This document shows, in pieces, positions 1-10,451 of a stretch of DNA of 64,000 bases. Within the stretch, counting starts at the first letter, position 1; each line of letters starts with the position of its first letter. The notes below the pieces were generated by a model. That model saw only the letters and a program-made list of their open reading frames with translations. It was not told the origin of the DNA and did not search any database. Source of the DNA: Boseongicola sp. (lineage in GTDB: Bacteria > Pseudomonadota > Alphaproteobacteria > Rhodobacterales > Rhodobacteraceae); NCBI GenBank assembly GCA_014075275.1, contig CP046179.1:242501-306500 (forward strand), in the 5' to 3' direction. The translations under genes were made by a program, and so were the position numbers.

Positions 1-1368
<1,368 letters not shown>

Positions 1369-1495
1369 CCAGTAGAAGACTGGCTGCGCACTTCGGTGCA
1401 CAGAAAATCGAGAGCATACACCAACGTAAGCTACGCGACTTGGATTTCTCTTCGACCCCAACAGGTTGAAGGGTGAAGTTGATGTGTTCTTTTCT

Positions 1496-1613
1496 TGGTT
1501 TGGTGGTCATAGCGCGAGCAAAACACCCGATCCCATCCCGAACTCGGCAGTTAAGTGCCGCCGCGCCGATGGTACTGCGTCTTAAGACGTGGGAGAGTAG
1601 GTCACCGCCAAAC
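1496..1613 (+). rRNA. rrf: 5S ribosomal RNA
   Basis: The 5' end gtttggtggtcat pairs with the 3' end caccgccaaac. Between them lie the conserved acccgatcccatcccgaact and gtgggagagtaggtca segments of 5S rRNA. The gene follows the 23S end by about 130 bases, as expected in an rrn operon. The ends are set by the terminal helix and may be off by one to three bases. Confidence 0.95.
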
Positions 1614-1684
1614 CTAGTAAGGAACATATCATCGTCGAAGCAATTGCTCCGACGGGTATCTCTCGACGATGCACGAACAAAAAC

Positions 1685-1708
1685 GCCGCCCTCCGGGGCG
1701 GCTTTTTT
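1685..1708 (+). terminator. Rho-independent terminator of the rrn operon
   Basis: A GC-rich inverted repeat, gccgcc-ctccgg-ggcggc, is followed directly by six T residues. It sits about 70 bases past the 5S gene. In many relatives tRNA-fMet follows 5S in the same transcript. Here the terminator closes the operon and tRNA-fMet is 4.2 kb away. Confidence 0.88.
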
Positions 1709-2052
1709 GTGTTTGGGGGTGTGTCGGCTATGCGGACAAAGTTGCCGATCGCTTAGTGTGTGACAAGGGCGCGACATCGCCCATTCATAGTTCTCGTGAC
1801 CCTTAAAACTCTAGCTCAGCCTTCCATTCCGCCTTCGAGCAATAATCTGCGTTTCTCCGTCTTCTTTAACCGGCCAGGAAACTAAGCAAGTATTTCAAGC
1901 CAAACACTCGAAATTCGGGACACATATGGTCGCTTGCTTGTGACCAACAGCTCCCGTCGATAGCTTGCTGTGGCACCAAGCCTATGCTTACAATCCAACA
2001 GCTAGTGCAATTGATTGCCTTTCACGACCATCGCCAACGAGGCCTGAACTAT
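1709..2052. other. Gene-free stretch between rrn and a truncated membrane gene
   Basis: I see no supported coding region, RNA gene or repeat in these 344 bases. Short reading frames here have no recognisable product and no convincing ribosome binding site. Confidence 0.4.
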
Positions 2053-2315
2053 ATGGAACTTACCCTTCAATCTGCTTTGTCGTTTGGAGGGATGGTCGGG
2101 CATATGTCGTATTTCCTCCTATTCGTATCGATGGTTATGCGCGTGATGTGGGTGTTGCGTGTCTTGGTGATCCTCTCGGCACTTGTCGGCATTACGTATG
2201 ATATTGTTTGGACAAAAGACCCCGTCGGCGTATTTTGGGAAACCTCGTTGGTGGTCGTAAACGTGGTTCAACTTACGATCGGTTGGATGCAGAACCGGGC
2301 GGAAAAATTTTCGTC
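2053..2315 (+). pseudogene. N-terminal fragment of a membrane protein (Popeye/cNMP-binding type), cut by IS3 copy 1
   Basis: About 87 host-encoded residues begin MELTLQSALSFGG, with a weak gagg motif upstream. They contain three hydrophobic segments (roughly residues 15-32, 36-50 and 62-77), then a basic stretch NRAEKFSS where the IS begins. The layout resembles the N-terminus of small roseobacter membrane proteins whose cytoplasmic part binds a cyclic nucleotide or carries a Popeye-like domain; this is recalled resemblance, not a search result. The frame runs on into the IS and stops at 2445, so the cytoplasmic domain is lost. Nothing on the far side of the IS continues this gene. Confidence 0.55.
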
Positions 2316-2389
2316 TGTCCGTCGTCAGGGTTTTGGGAACCAAGAGTTGCTTAAACAAGTAAAGAGTTTGGCTCGTCTGGTTGATGTTA

Positions 2390-3370
2390 TTATGCGGCGC
2401 GCTGTCTGTGATGCAAGCGCCGCGCTTCGAGCGTCTTTCGTTTGATCCTTTCCCGTTGTCTTAGAATGGCTTTGTCACGCCCGAAGTAGACGTCGGCGGG
2501 TGTGACGTTGTTCAGGCTCTCGTGGTAGCGCTTGTGATTGTAGTGATCGACGAAGGCTTCGATCTGGGTTTCGAGGTCTCCCGGAAGGAAGTAGTTCTCC
2601 AATAGGATGCGGTTCTTCAGGGTTTGATGCCACCTCTCGATCTTGCCCTGTGTCTGGGGATGATATGGTGCGCCCCGAGAATGCTTCATGCCTTTGTCCT
2701 GCAGCCATTCAGCCAGATCGCCAGAGACGTAACTGGACCCGTTGTCGCTGAGGAGGCGGGGTTTGTGGATGACGTGAACCTGATCGCACCCTGATGCTTG
2801 TAGCGCCAAATCCAGGGTGTCCGTCACGTCCTCTGCCCGCATGTTCGTGCAGAGTTTCCACGAGATGATGTAGCGGCTGTAGTCGTCCAGGATTGTGCTG
2901 AGATAGAACCAGCCCCAGCCAAGCACTTTGAGATAGGTGAAGTCGGTTTGCCAAAGCTGGTTGATCGCAGTGGTCTTGTCTTTGAACTCGTTTGCCGCCT
3001 TGAGCACGATAAAGGCCGGGCTGGTGATCAGATCGTGGGCCTTCAGGGCCCGATAGACTGAAGATTCCGAGACGAAGTAGCGCTCCCGATCCGTGAACGT
3101 CACTGCCAGTTCGCGCGGCGACAGCTCCGTCTCCTGCAGCGCCAGCTTGACGACCTTGCGCCGGACTTCGTCGGGGATGCGGTTCCAGACATGTCTGGGC
3201 TTAGGCGCTTGATCCACAAGGCCAGCGTCGCCGCGCTGCCGATACCGATCATACCAACGGTAAAATGTGGTGCGGGGGATGCCCAGCTTTGCCAATGTTC
3301 GACGAGCAGACAAATGCGACCCCTCAACAAGCCGGATGATCTCCAACTTCTCAGATGCAGCATACCTCAT
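2390..3370 (-). CDS. IS3 transposase OrfB (DDE integrase), copy 1
   Basis: 326 residues counted from the ATG that overlaps the orfA stop (ATGA). Residues 1-60 form a helix-turn-helix region. The rest is an rve/DDE integrase core with D143 (QTDFTYL), D209 (LLSDNGSS) and E245 (GKIERWH), spacing D-D-35-E as in the IS3 family. It is probably made mainly as an OrfAB fusion by -1 slippage on the A7 run at 3399-3405, since the frame is open upstream and continues from orfA as KKHDRRWGRPRM. All catalytic residues are intact, so this copy could be active. Confidence 0.92.
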   Translation of the reverse strand: MRYAASEKLEIIRLVEGSHLSARRTLAKLGIPRTTFYRWYDRYRQRGDAGLVDQAPKPRHVWNRIPDEVRRKVVKLALQETELSPRELAVTFTDRERYFVSESSVYRALKAHDLITSPAFIVLKAANEFKDKTTAINQLWQTDFTYLKVLGWGWFYLSTILDDYSRYIISWKLCTNMRAEDVTDTLDLALQASGCDQVHVIHKPRLLSDNGSSYVSGDLAEWLQDKGMKHSRGAPYHPQTQGKIERWHQTLKNRILLENYFLPGDLETQIEAFVDHYNHKRYHESLNNVTPADVYFGRDKAILRQRERIKRKTLEARRLHHRQRAA

Positions 3371-3741
3371 TCTTGGTCGCCCCCACCGCCGGTCATGCTT
3401 TTTTTGAGAAGACGCAGTTCCAGTGTTTGCTCGGCAACGACCTCCTTCAGGTCTCGGGCTTCGCGGCGCAGGTCCTTGACTTCGTCGGTCGTAGCCGCAC
3501 GCGCCGTATCTCCAGCAAGCCGCCGTTTGCCAGCTTCCATGAAGTCCTTGGACCATTTGTAGTAGATACCTTGAGATATTCCCTCACGACGGCACAACTC
3601 AGCAATGCTGTCTTCGCCACGCAAGCCATCCAGCACGATCCGGATCTTCTCTTCTGACGAATACTGTTTGCGCGTCGCGCGCTTGATCTCTTTGACGATC
3701 TTCTCGCCGGGGCTCCTGCGAGTTCCAGTTGTCTGTCTCAT
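3367..3741 (-). CDS. IS3 OrfA (DNA-binding, helix-turn-helix), copy 1
   Basis: 124 residues from an ATG preceded by gaggag (start MRQTTGTRR). A helix-turn-helix lies around KIRIVLDGLRGEDSIAELC, and a leucine-zipper-like helix follows near the C-terminus (DLKEVVAEQTLELRLL), as in IS3-family OrfA proteins. It recognises the IS ends and supplies the N-terminus of the OrfAB fusion. The N-terminal part carries the extra residues GTRR compared with copies 2 and 4. Confidence 0.88.
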   Translation of the reverse strand: MRQTTGTRRSPGEKIVKEIKRATRKQYSSEEKIRIVLDGLRGEDSIAELCRREGISQGIYYKWSKDFMEAGKRRLAGDTARAATTDEVKDLRREARDLKEVVAEQTLELRLLKKSMTGGGGDQE

Positions 3742-3987
3742 GTCCCACTCCTCAGTGGTTACGATGAGCCAACAACTCTCTCTTATCAAATTAACCTAAT
3801 TGGACCCATAGGCGCTGACTTCAGACAGGTTAACGCACGCACCTAAAATCAAGTGCGCATTTGCCCATACCGACCCAAACACCGACGCGATACCGACGTA
3901 ATACCGACACTGCCAAATTGGCCATTTCGCCTTGTTTTACTGGATTAACTACCCATACCCATTGCGCGCAAGACCCCGAGGGCGCAC

Positions 3988-4003
3988 GCATCGTTAACGA
4001 TGC
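3988..4003. repeat. 16-bp perfect palindrome
   Basis: gcatcgttaacgatgc equals its own reverse complement. It lies just past the 3' end of the thioredoxin-like gene. No T tract follows on either strand, so it is not an obvious intrinsic terminator. About 90-120 bases to the left, the motif accgac recurs four times at 9-14-base spacing (about 3870-3910). Function unknown. Confidence 0.4.
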
Positions 4004-4029
4004 AAAACCTTTCGGGGCCGAGTGCCGCG

Positions 4030-4524
4030 CTAAACAGTTTCTATCAAGGTGGTAAAGTGCGGTTTCAATTGGTCTCGGTCACGAACGCCGTTTAACACCT
4101 GCTCAAGTTCGCCCAAACCGTCAAACAGCATCAACGTCACATGAGGCACCCCAAAGCGCGACGCAAACATTTGCCCTGCTTCGGTTTTTATGCTGGCCAC
4201 GAGATAGACAAAATCATCGTCATCGTAACACCTTAGCGCCCGGCGCGTGTTCCGTTGCAACGCTGTGCATTGCGCGCACTGAGGGTCGTGCACTTGCACC
4301 ACCGCAGGGCGGCCGCGACCAATTCGGGACAGGTCATGTTCGGCAGCTGTGGCCCTCACTCCGGAAACCGCCCACCAACCGATGCCGCCAACCGCGCCCA
4401 CTCCGATCAGCCCGTTTCTTGAAAGCCGCAAAAAATCACGACGCGAGGTTTCCGCCCCCGTAGCTTGTTGATTTGCTTTGATTTGTTTCTTGGCTTGCTT
4501 CGGCTTCTTGTTGGATTTCTTCAT
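4030..4524 (-). CDS. Tat-exported thioredoxin-like protein
   Basis: 164 residues. A very lysine-rich N-terminus (residues 1-20) leads into a twin-arginine motif SRRDFLRLS (27-35) and a hydrophobic, glycine-rich stretch (38-52). A folded cofactor-bearing or disulfide protein exported by Tat is therefore likely. The mature part has CAQC at 83-86, in the position of the thioredoxin CxxC redox motif, and ends with a VPHVTLMLFDG segment resembling the cis-proline strand of thioredoxin folds. It probably acts in periplasmic disulfide or sensing chemistry; the partner is unknown. The start at 4524 is chosen because upstream codons lack thioredoxin or signal features. It is divergent from the next gene. 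Confidence 0.65.
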   Translation of the reverse strand: MKKSNKKPKQAKKQIKANQQATGAETSRRDFLRLSRNGLIGVGAVGGIGWWAVSGVRATAAEHDLSRIGRGRPAVVQVHDPQCAQCTALQRNTRRALRCYDDDDFVYLVASIKTEAGQMFASRFGVPHVTLMLFDGLGELEQVLNGVRDRDQLKPHFTTLIETV

Positions 4525-4766
4525 TTTATTCCAGTCAATTGTGGGCAACTTGACATTAGCCGCTCCCCTGGAGATTGGCCTAAATACAAATGCTCGCAAC
4601 TGTTCACGAATGCGTCAGGTGCCCACTCGAACTTGGGCTTGGGTCGCATCGCTAGGGTGACTTTTGGGGGTTGTGCCGCCGCAGATAGCGTCGCAATAAT
4701 TTCAAGGTTTGCCGCATCTCCCATGCGACATTCGGATTGCCCCGGTCACCCCGAAAGGAACTTGAC

Positions 4767-5813
4767 GTGAACATCATAATTCTGGGAACCGGCTTGATGG
4801 CCGCACAGCACGCAAAAGCGTTTCTGGCCATCGATGGCGTCGAAGTTGTCGGGTGTATCGATATTGATGAGACACGCGCAAAAGAGTTCGCCGCAACTCA
4901 CGGAATCGACCAATGGTTCACTGATCTGGAGCAGGCTTTGGGTTCCGTTAATGCCGACGCCATCGCCAATGTCACACCTGACGCGGTGCACTACCGCACA
5001 ACGATGCAAGCCATTTCGGCGGGGCTACATGTCTTCTGCGAAAAGCCTTTGGCAACCAACTACAGCCACGCCGCAGAGATGACCAAGGCAGCCTTAGATG
5101 CTAATCTGATAACTGGGGTAAACCTCACCTATCGCAATGTTTCTGCTATACAAACTGCCCGCGAATTGGTCGCCAGCGGCCGCATTGGCGAGGTGCGCCA
5201 CTTCGAAGCGTCTTACCTGCAAAGCTGGCTGACCCAGCCAGCCTGGGGCGACTGGAAAACCGACAGCACTTGGCTTTGGCGGCTTTCACAAAAGCATGGA
5301 TCCAGTGGTGTTTTGGGCGATGTTGGCATTCATATTTTTGATTTTGCAACATTTGCCATTGATGACGCCATCACTCAGTTACGTGCCGATCTGACAGTAT
5401 TTGACAAGGCTCCGGGCAACCGAATTGGCGAGTATGATCTGGATGCGAACGACAGCTTTGTCATGACTGCCCGAACTGAAAACGGTGCGACAGGAGTCGT
5501 CCATGCTTCGCGGTTTGCGTCCGGCCATATCAACGATTTGTCGCTCAAAATCTTTGGCACCAAGGGCGGCATTTCGGTTTCCAATTCCGGAGATCTGGGA
5601 AGCATCTCAATTTCTGAAGGGGAAGACCTTGAAACCGGCACTTGGCGCGATGTGTCGCTAGAGCCGGTTGAAACTAACTATGAAAAGTTCGCCAGAGCCG
5701 TGGAATCGGGTTCTGGCATGCAGCCAGATTTCGCAACCGCCACGCGATTGCAGGCCGTTATCGACAGCGCGATTGACAGCGATGCTTCTGGCAAGCAAAT
5801 CCTGCTCAAATAA
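4767..5813 (+). CDS. Gfo/Idh/MocA-family NAD(P)-dependent oxidoreductase
   Basis: 348 residues. A GTG start is chosen because aaaggaa lies seven bases upstream and the protein then begins directly with the Rossmann strand MNIIILGTGLMAAQHA. A canonical EKPLAT motif follows around residue 92, the dinucleotide-domain lysine signature of this family. The C-terminal half is the usual alpha/beta substrate domain. Family members oxidise or reduce sugars, inositols and related polyols. No neighbour fixes the substrate, so only the family is assigned. Confidence 0.85.
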   Translation: MNIIILGTGLMAAQHAKAFLAIDGVEVVGCIDIDETRAKEFAATHGIDQWFTDLEQALGSVNADAIANVTPDAVHYRTTMQAISAGLHVFCEKPLATNYSHAAEMTKAALDANLITGVNLTYRNVSAIQTARELVASGRIGEVRHFEASYLQSWLTQPAWGDWKTDSTWLWRLSQKHGSSGVLGDVGIHIFDFATFAIDDAITQLRADLTVFDKAPGNRIGEYDLDANDSFVMTARTENGATGVVHASRFASGHINDLSLKIFGTKGGISVSNSGDLGSISISEGEDLETGTWRDVSLEPVETNYEKFARAVESGSGMQPDFATATRLQAVIDSAIDSDASGKQILLK

Positions 5814-5878
5814 GATAAAAAATTCTTCCCTTCGGTCTTGCGGACCGCGACAATCATAGATAGTTCACACTTCGTTGG

Positions 5879-5955
<77 letters not shown>

Positions 5956-5987
5956 ACCCTTCCGACATTTTCAATTATGCAACGCCA

Positions 5988-7793
5988 CTACAGGGCGTTG
6001 GCAAGTATGTCCTGCAGGCTGTCGTGTTCGGCAACGAAGTGGCCAGGTGATGTCTCGTGCAATTGGGGCACATAGTCGAATTCTCCGCCGGCCAGCTTAC
6101 TGGGCAAAAACCGCAGCGCTGCTTTTGGATCTAGTGGTGAAGGCAACTCGCCCGGCAAGCGTAATCTCTTGCGGCTGCGCTCAATTTTTGGATCGGGAAT
6201 AGGGACAGCTGAAATAAGCGCTTGAGTATAGGGATGCTTCGGGGAAGTGCAGATCGTTGCGCTGTCGGAAAGTTCAACGATGCGACCAAGATACAGAACC
6301 ATGATGCGATCAGAAATGTCCCTAACGACCGAAAGGTCGTGAGAAATGAAGAGCATAGACATGCCGAACTCTGTCTGCAGCTCTTTTAGCAGCGAGATGA
6401 TCTGAGCCTGAATGGAAACATCCAGCGCGGAAACAGCCTCGTCACAGATGATAAGTTTAGGACGATTGATCATCGCGCGGGCGATGCCGACACGCTGGTT
6501 TTGGCCGCCGGAAAGTTCATGCGGATAGCGGTTATACATCGAGGCATCCAAGCCCACGCGCTCCATCATGGCGTGAACTTCTTCCCGTCGTTCGCGAGCT
6601 GTCAGGTCAGCTCGAAATGTGCGCAATGGCTCAGCAATAGACGTAGAGATCGTCATGCGAGGGTCCAAACTTGCCAAAGGATCCTGAAAGACGATTTGAA
6701 GGTTCTTACGGGCGCGTGACATTTCTTTTTTGTCCAGCGACGTCAGATTTGTTCCCAGCCAACTAACCGAGCCATGTGTGGGTTCGACTAACCGTAGGAC
6801 CGCACGGGCAAGCGTCGATTTTCCGCATCCCGACTCACCAACGATGCCAAGTGTTTCGCCTTCGTGAAGTGAGAAACTGACGCCATTGACCGCGCGAAGT
6901 GGTTGGGAGCCACCAAAAAACCCACTGCCCGATTTGATCTGGAAGTGAACCTGAATATCGTCCGCCTCCATGATCGGGGCGGTGGTCTTTTCCGGTTTAT
7001 CAGGGCCGCCAGCGTCGATGCGCGGCATTGCTTCTAACAGTTTGCGTGTGTATTTATGATGCGGGTTTGCGAAGATATTCTCCACCGGGCCTTCTTCGAC
7101 AAATGCGCCAAGCCGCATGACCTGAACGCGATCACACATGCGCGCGACGACGCCCATATCATGAGTGATTAACGCAACTGCCGTGTCGTGCTCTTTCTGC
7201 AAACTGGACATCAAGTCGAGCACATCGGCCTGAACCGTTACGTCAAGCGCTGTTGTCGGCTCGTCAGCGATCAGCAGCTTTGGATCACACAGCATGGCCA
7301 TGGCGATCATCACGCGCTGTCTCATGCCGCCGGACAATTCGTGTGGATACTGTTGCAATCTGCGTTTGGCATCGGGGATGCGGACGCGGTCCAGCCACTC
7401 CAGGCAACGTTGATGCGCCTGTTGACCGGACATACCGCGATGGGCCTGCAAGACCTCTGACATCTGATGCCAGACTTTTAGGTGAGGTGTCAGCGCCGTC
7501 AGAGGGTCTTGGAAGATCATTCCGACTTCGTCACCACGAATGCGGTTAAGGGCATTCGTATTGAGGTTCAGAATTTCTTTACCCTTTAGTGTTACTGAGC
7601 CAGTGGCTGTGCCATTTCCTGCCAATAGACCCATGGCTGCCATGAAACTTTGGCTTTTCCCTGACCCGGATTCGCCAACGATCCCAAGGCACTCGCCAGC
7701 TTTGATGTCCAAAGAGACGCCCCGAACCGCGTTGACAGTGCCGTCAGGGGTGTCGAAGTCTACGCGCAGGTCCCTCATCGAAAACACGGTCAT
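5988..7793 (-). CDS. Dipeptide/oligopeptide ABC transporter, fused double ATP-binding protein (DppD-DppF type)
   Basis: 601 residues containing two complete ABC ATPase domains. The first has Walker A GESGSGKS at 40-47 and signature LSGG at about 153. The second has Walker A GESGCGKS at about 319-326 and signature LSGGQNQR. Each is followed by the oligopeptide-type C-terminal extension ([13 protein letters not shown] and [12 protein letters not shown]). Such a fusion powers import of peptides, opines or related substrates from the cytoplasmic face. The start at 7793 leaves one base after the stop of the upstream permease gene, indicating one operon. That permease is cut by IS3 copy 2, so the transporter is probably non-functional from this locus. 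Confidence 0.9.
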   Translation of the reverse strand: MTVFSMRDLRVDFDTPDGTVNAVRGVSLDIKAGECLGIVGESGSGKSQSFMAAMGLLAGNGTATGSVTLKGKEILNLNTNALNRIRGDEVGMIFQDPLTALTPHLKVWHQMSEVLQAHRGMSGQQAHQRCLEWLDRVRIPDAKRRLQQYPHELSGGMRQRVMIAMAMLCDPKLLIADEPTTALDVTVQADVLDLMSSLQKEHDTAVALITHDMGVVARMCDRVQVMRLGAFVEEGPVENIFANPHHKYTRKLLEAMPRIDAGGPDKPEKTTAPIMEADDIQVHFQIKSGSGFFGGSQPLRAVNGVSFSLHEGETLGIVGESGCGKSTLARAVLRLVEPTHGSVSWLGTNLTSLDKKEMSRARKNLQIVFQDPLASLDPRMTISTSIAEPLRTFRADLTARERREEVHAMMERVGLDASMYNRYPHELSGGQNQRVGIARAMINRPKLIICDEAVSALDVSIQAQIISLLKELQTEFGMSMLFISHDLSVVRDISDRIMVLYLGRIVELSDSATICTSPKHPYTQALISAVPIPDPKIERSRKRLRLPGELPSPLDPKAALRFLPSKLAGGEFDYVPQLHETSPGHFVAEHDSLQDILANAL

Positions 7794-7794
7794 C

Positions 7795-8185
7795 TCAGCG
7801 GTCCTTCGGATCAAGAGCGTCGCGCAGACCGTCGCCGATAAAGAACATCGTAATGATGATCGTCACGTAAAATGTCAGCGGGAAGGCAAGCTGCCAAAGT
7901 GTGCCGTAAGCCATGGTTCCAGCGCCTTCAGAGATCAGACTTCCAAGCGACGTATTGGGTTCGGAAATGCCTAACCCTAAGAACGAAATGAAACTCTCTG
8001 CAAGTATCATATCGGGCACCAGAAGTGAGGCGTAGACGATCACAACCCCCAGCAAGTTCGGCAGGATGTGGCGAAATATAATTGCTGCTTCGGACACGCC
8101 GCTGGCACGCGCGGCCTCGATAAACTCTCGGTTCTTCAAGGCCAGTGTCTGTGCGCGAACGATACGCGACATCGTTAGCCAGGAT
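7795..8185 (-). pseudogene. DppC/OppC-type ABC permease, C-terminal fragment cut by IS3 copy 2
   Basis: About 129 residues of the C-terminal half of a peptide ABC permease, in frame from the IS boundary (SWLTMSRIVRAQTLALKNRE). It contains the EAA loop region EAARASGVSEAAIIFRHILP, which contacts the ATPase, and the closing [13 protein letters not shown] typical of DppC. The N-terminal half, including the first membrane segments and promoter, is missing. The sequence on the other side of the IS belongs to a TRAP gene, so the missing half is not simply displaced by insertion. Confidence 0.88.
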
Positions 8186-8259
8186 TGTCCGTCGTCAGGG
8201 TTTTGGGAACCAAGAGTTGCTTAAACAAGTAAAGAGTTTGGCTCGTCTGGTTGATGTTA

Positions 8260-9240
8260 TTATGCGGCGCGCTGTCTGTGATGCAAGCGCCGCGCTTCGA
8301 GCGTCTTTCGTTTGATCCTTTCCCGTTGTCTTAGAATGGCTTTGTCACGCCCGAAGTAGACGTCGGCGGGTGTGACGTTGTTCAGGCTCTCGTGGTAGCG
8401 CTTGTGATTGTAGTGATCGACGAAGGCTTCGATCTGGGTTTCGAGGTCTCCCGGAAGGAAGTAGTTCTCCAATAGGATGCGGTTCTTCAGGGTTTGATGC
8501 CACCTCTCGATCTTGCCCTGTGTCTGGGGATGATATGGTGCGCCCCGAGAATGCTTCATGCCTTTGTCCTGCAGCCATTCAGCCAGATCGCCAGAGACGT
8601 AACTGGACCCGTTGTCGCTGAGGAGGCGGGGTTTGTGGATGACGTGAACCTGATCGCACCCTGATGCTTGTAGCGCCAAATCCAGGGTGTCCGTCACGTC
8701 CTCTGCCCGCATGTTCGTGCAGAGTTTCCACGAGATGATGTAGCGGCTGTAGTCGTCCAGGATTGTGCTGAGATAGAACCAGCCCCAGCCAAGCACTTTG
8801 AGATAGGTGAAGTCGGTTTGCCAAAGCTGGTTGATCGCAGTGGTCTTGTCTTTGAACTCGTTTGCCGCCTTGAGCACGATAAAGGCCGGGCTGGTGATCA
8901 GATCGTGGGCCTTCAGGGCCCGATAGACTGAAGATTCCGAGACGAAGTAGCGCTCCCGATCCGTGAACGTCACTGCCAGTTCGCGCGGCGACAGCTCCGT
9001 CTCCTGCAGCGCCAGCTTGACGACCTTGCGCCGGACTTCGTCGGGGATGCGGTTCCAGACATGTCTGGGCTTAGGCGCTTGATCCACAAGGCCAGCGTCG
9101 CCGCGCTGCCGATACCGATCATACCAACGGTAAAATGTGGTGCGGGGGATGCCCAGCTTTGCCAATGTTCGACGAGCAGACAAATGCGACCCCTCAACAA
9201 GCCGGATGATCTCCAACTTCTCAGATGCAGCATACCTCAT
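8260..9240 (-). CDS. IS3 transposase OrfB (DDE integrase), copy 2
   Basis: 326 residues, identical in protein sequence to copy 1, with D143, D209 and E245 all present. The start codon overlaps the orfA stop as ATGA. The A7 slippage run for an OrfAB fusion is conserved near 9269-9275. Confidence 0.92.
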   Translation of the reverse strand: MRYAASEKLEIIRLVEGSHLSARRTLAKLGIPRTTFYRWYDRYRQRGDAGLVDQAPKPRHVWNRIPDEVRRKVVKLALQETELSPRELAVTFTDRERYFVSESSVYRALKAHDLITSPAFIVLKAANEFKDKTTAINQLWQTDFTYLKVLGWGWFYLSTILDDYSRYIISWKLCTNMRAEDVTDTLDLALQASGCDQVHVIHKPRLLSDNGSSYVSGDLAEWLQDKGMKHSRGAPYHPQTQGKIERWHQTLKNRILLENYFLPGDLETQIEAFVDHYNHKRYHESLNNVTPADVYFGRDKAILRQRERIKRKTLEARRLHHRQRAA

Positions 9241-9602
9241 TCTTGGTCGCCCCCACCGCCGGTCATGCTTTTTTTGAGAAGACGCAGTTCCAGTGTTTGC
9301 TCGGCAACGACCTCCTTCAGGTCTCGGGCTTCGCGGCGCAGGTCCTTGACTTCGTCGGTCGTAGCCGCACGCGCCGTATCTCCAGCAAGCCGCCGTTTGC
9401 CAGCTTCCATGAAGTCCTTGGACCATTTGTAGTAGATACCTTGAGATATTCCCTCACGACGGCACAACTCAGCAATGCTGTCTTCGCCACGCAAGCCATC
9501 CAGCACGATCCGGATCTTCTCTTCTGACGAATACTGTTTGCGCGTCGCCCGTTTGATGTCTTTGACGATCTGCTCGCCAGGGCTTTTGGTTGTCTTTCTC
9601 AT
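9237..9602 (-). CDS. IS3 OrfA, copy 2
   Basis: 121 residues. The N-terminus is the most divergent of the four copies: MRKTTKSPGEQIVKDIKR, preceded by an additional in-frame ATG where the others have GAC. It lacks the GTRR insert found in copies 1 and 3. The helix-turn-helix and zipper helix are unchanged. Confidence 0.86.
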   Translation of the reverse strand: MRKTTKSPGEQIVKDIKRATRKQYSSEEKIRIVLDGLRGEDSIAELCRREGISQGIYYKWSKDFMEAGKRRLAGDTARAATTDEVKDLRREARDLKEVVAEQTLELRLLKKSMTGGGGDQE

Positions 9603-9688
9603 CATCCACTCCTCAGTGGTTACGATGAGCCAACAAAACTCTCTTATCAAATTAACCTAATTGGACCCATAGGCGCTGACTTCAGACA

Positions 9689-10366
9689 TTCGTAGAATTT
9701 GAAGTCAAGCAACCCGATGTCTGGCCAACCTAGCCCGTCCACAACTCCGCGTTCCATTGAGGTGTATGCTTCCGCCGGTGACGTTGTAACAGGTATCGCA
9801 CCGAGCGATTCCAGGATTGGATCGTACAACGGAATTGATCGGATTTTCTTGCCTTCATAATACGACAGATCGCTGGAATCGTCGCGCGTTTGGAACACGT
9901 ACCCAACACCACTTAGCGGCATACCAAGCAACATCACGCCGCGTTGTTGCATCAGCAAATCCGAATATGCGTCGATAGCTCCCGACGCCTTGAGCTCATC
10001 CAAACTTGCGCTTCCGCTGGCCAATGAAATTGAAGCTGGCATCGCGCCCGCGAAGTAGGAGTTAGCTGAGTGGCTAATGTCAAAAACCCCGTTGGCGATC
10101 GCCTCCGGAGCGTCAAATCCGCCAATCACGTCCGAACCGCCGACATACTCAATCTCAAGATCACCGCCAGAAATCCGGTCGACTTCCGCAGCCAAGAAAT
10201 CGTATGGCTTACCCCAAACAGTGTTCCGGTTAATAAAAGCAATATAGCACAGTTTGCGTTTGCCTTGCGCCAGCAAAGGCGTGCCAAGAGCGGAAGCCGC
10301 GCCGACAACGGCCGCGCCTTTCAAAAGTCCTCGACGGGTAACACCAGATTTTGTTTCTTTGGACAT
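9689..10366 (-). pseudogene. TRAP-type solute-binding protein (DctP family), C-terminus cut by IS3 copy 2
   Basis: 226 host residues remain, starting at an ATG with a strong aggaggaaatc ribosome binding site. A Tat-type signal, TRRGLLKGAAVVGAASALG (about residues 10-28), precedes the binding domain. The domain includes the SPAEAYTSMERGVVDGLGWP segment that in DctP proteins lines the ligand pocket. The frame passes into the IS at FKFYE and ends 14 codons later, so the last 90 or so residues are lost. It follows the Mo-oxidoreductase gene on the same strand (85-base gap), so its substrate may be the aldehyde or acid handled by that enzyme. Confidence 0.85.
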
Positions 10367-10451
10367 GATTTCCTCCTGTTGATCTAGATTGTTTTCTTTT
10401 TCGCGGTTATTTGCGCTAGGTGACTTAAGCTTTGCCGCAGTGCTCCGATTA

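Larger units (their letters stand above)
2316..3827 (-). mobile_element. IS3-family insertion sequence, copy 1 (1512 bp)
   Basis: The left end starts tgtccgtcgtcaggg and the right end, read inward, starts tgtctgaagtcagcg. These form imperfect terminal inverted repeats with TG/CA tips. The element carries two overlapping frames, orfA and orfB, read on the minus strand, with an A7 slippery run between them. Three further copies lie in the window in the same orientation. The flanks (ending gtc on the left, starting ggt on the right) show no target-site duplication. The left flank is a broken gene that does not resume on the right. Long form, with a 9-bp insert in orfA, shared with copy 3. Confidence 0.93.
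8186..9688 (-). mobile_element. IS3-family insertion sequence, copy 2 (1503 bp)
   Basis: Same ends and gene layout as copy 1, but 9 bp shorter in orfA. The left flank ends gat inside a peptide permease gene and the right flank starts ttc inside a TRAP binding-protein gene. The two sides come from unrelated operons and no target duplication is present, so this copy sits at a recombination junction. Confidence 0.93.

Noticed and set aside
3191-3657. Plus-strand frames repeated in all four IS3 copies
   Set aside because: They are antisense to orfA/orfB; their repetition only reflects the repeated IS.
3866-3910. Four accgac motifs as a CRISPR or iteron array
   Set aside because: The units are too short and irregular, and no cas or replication gene is nearby.
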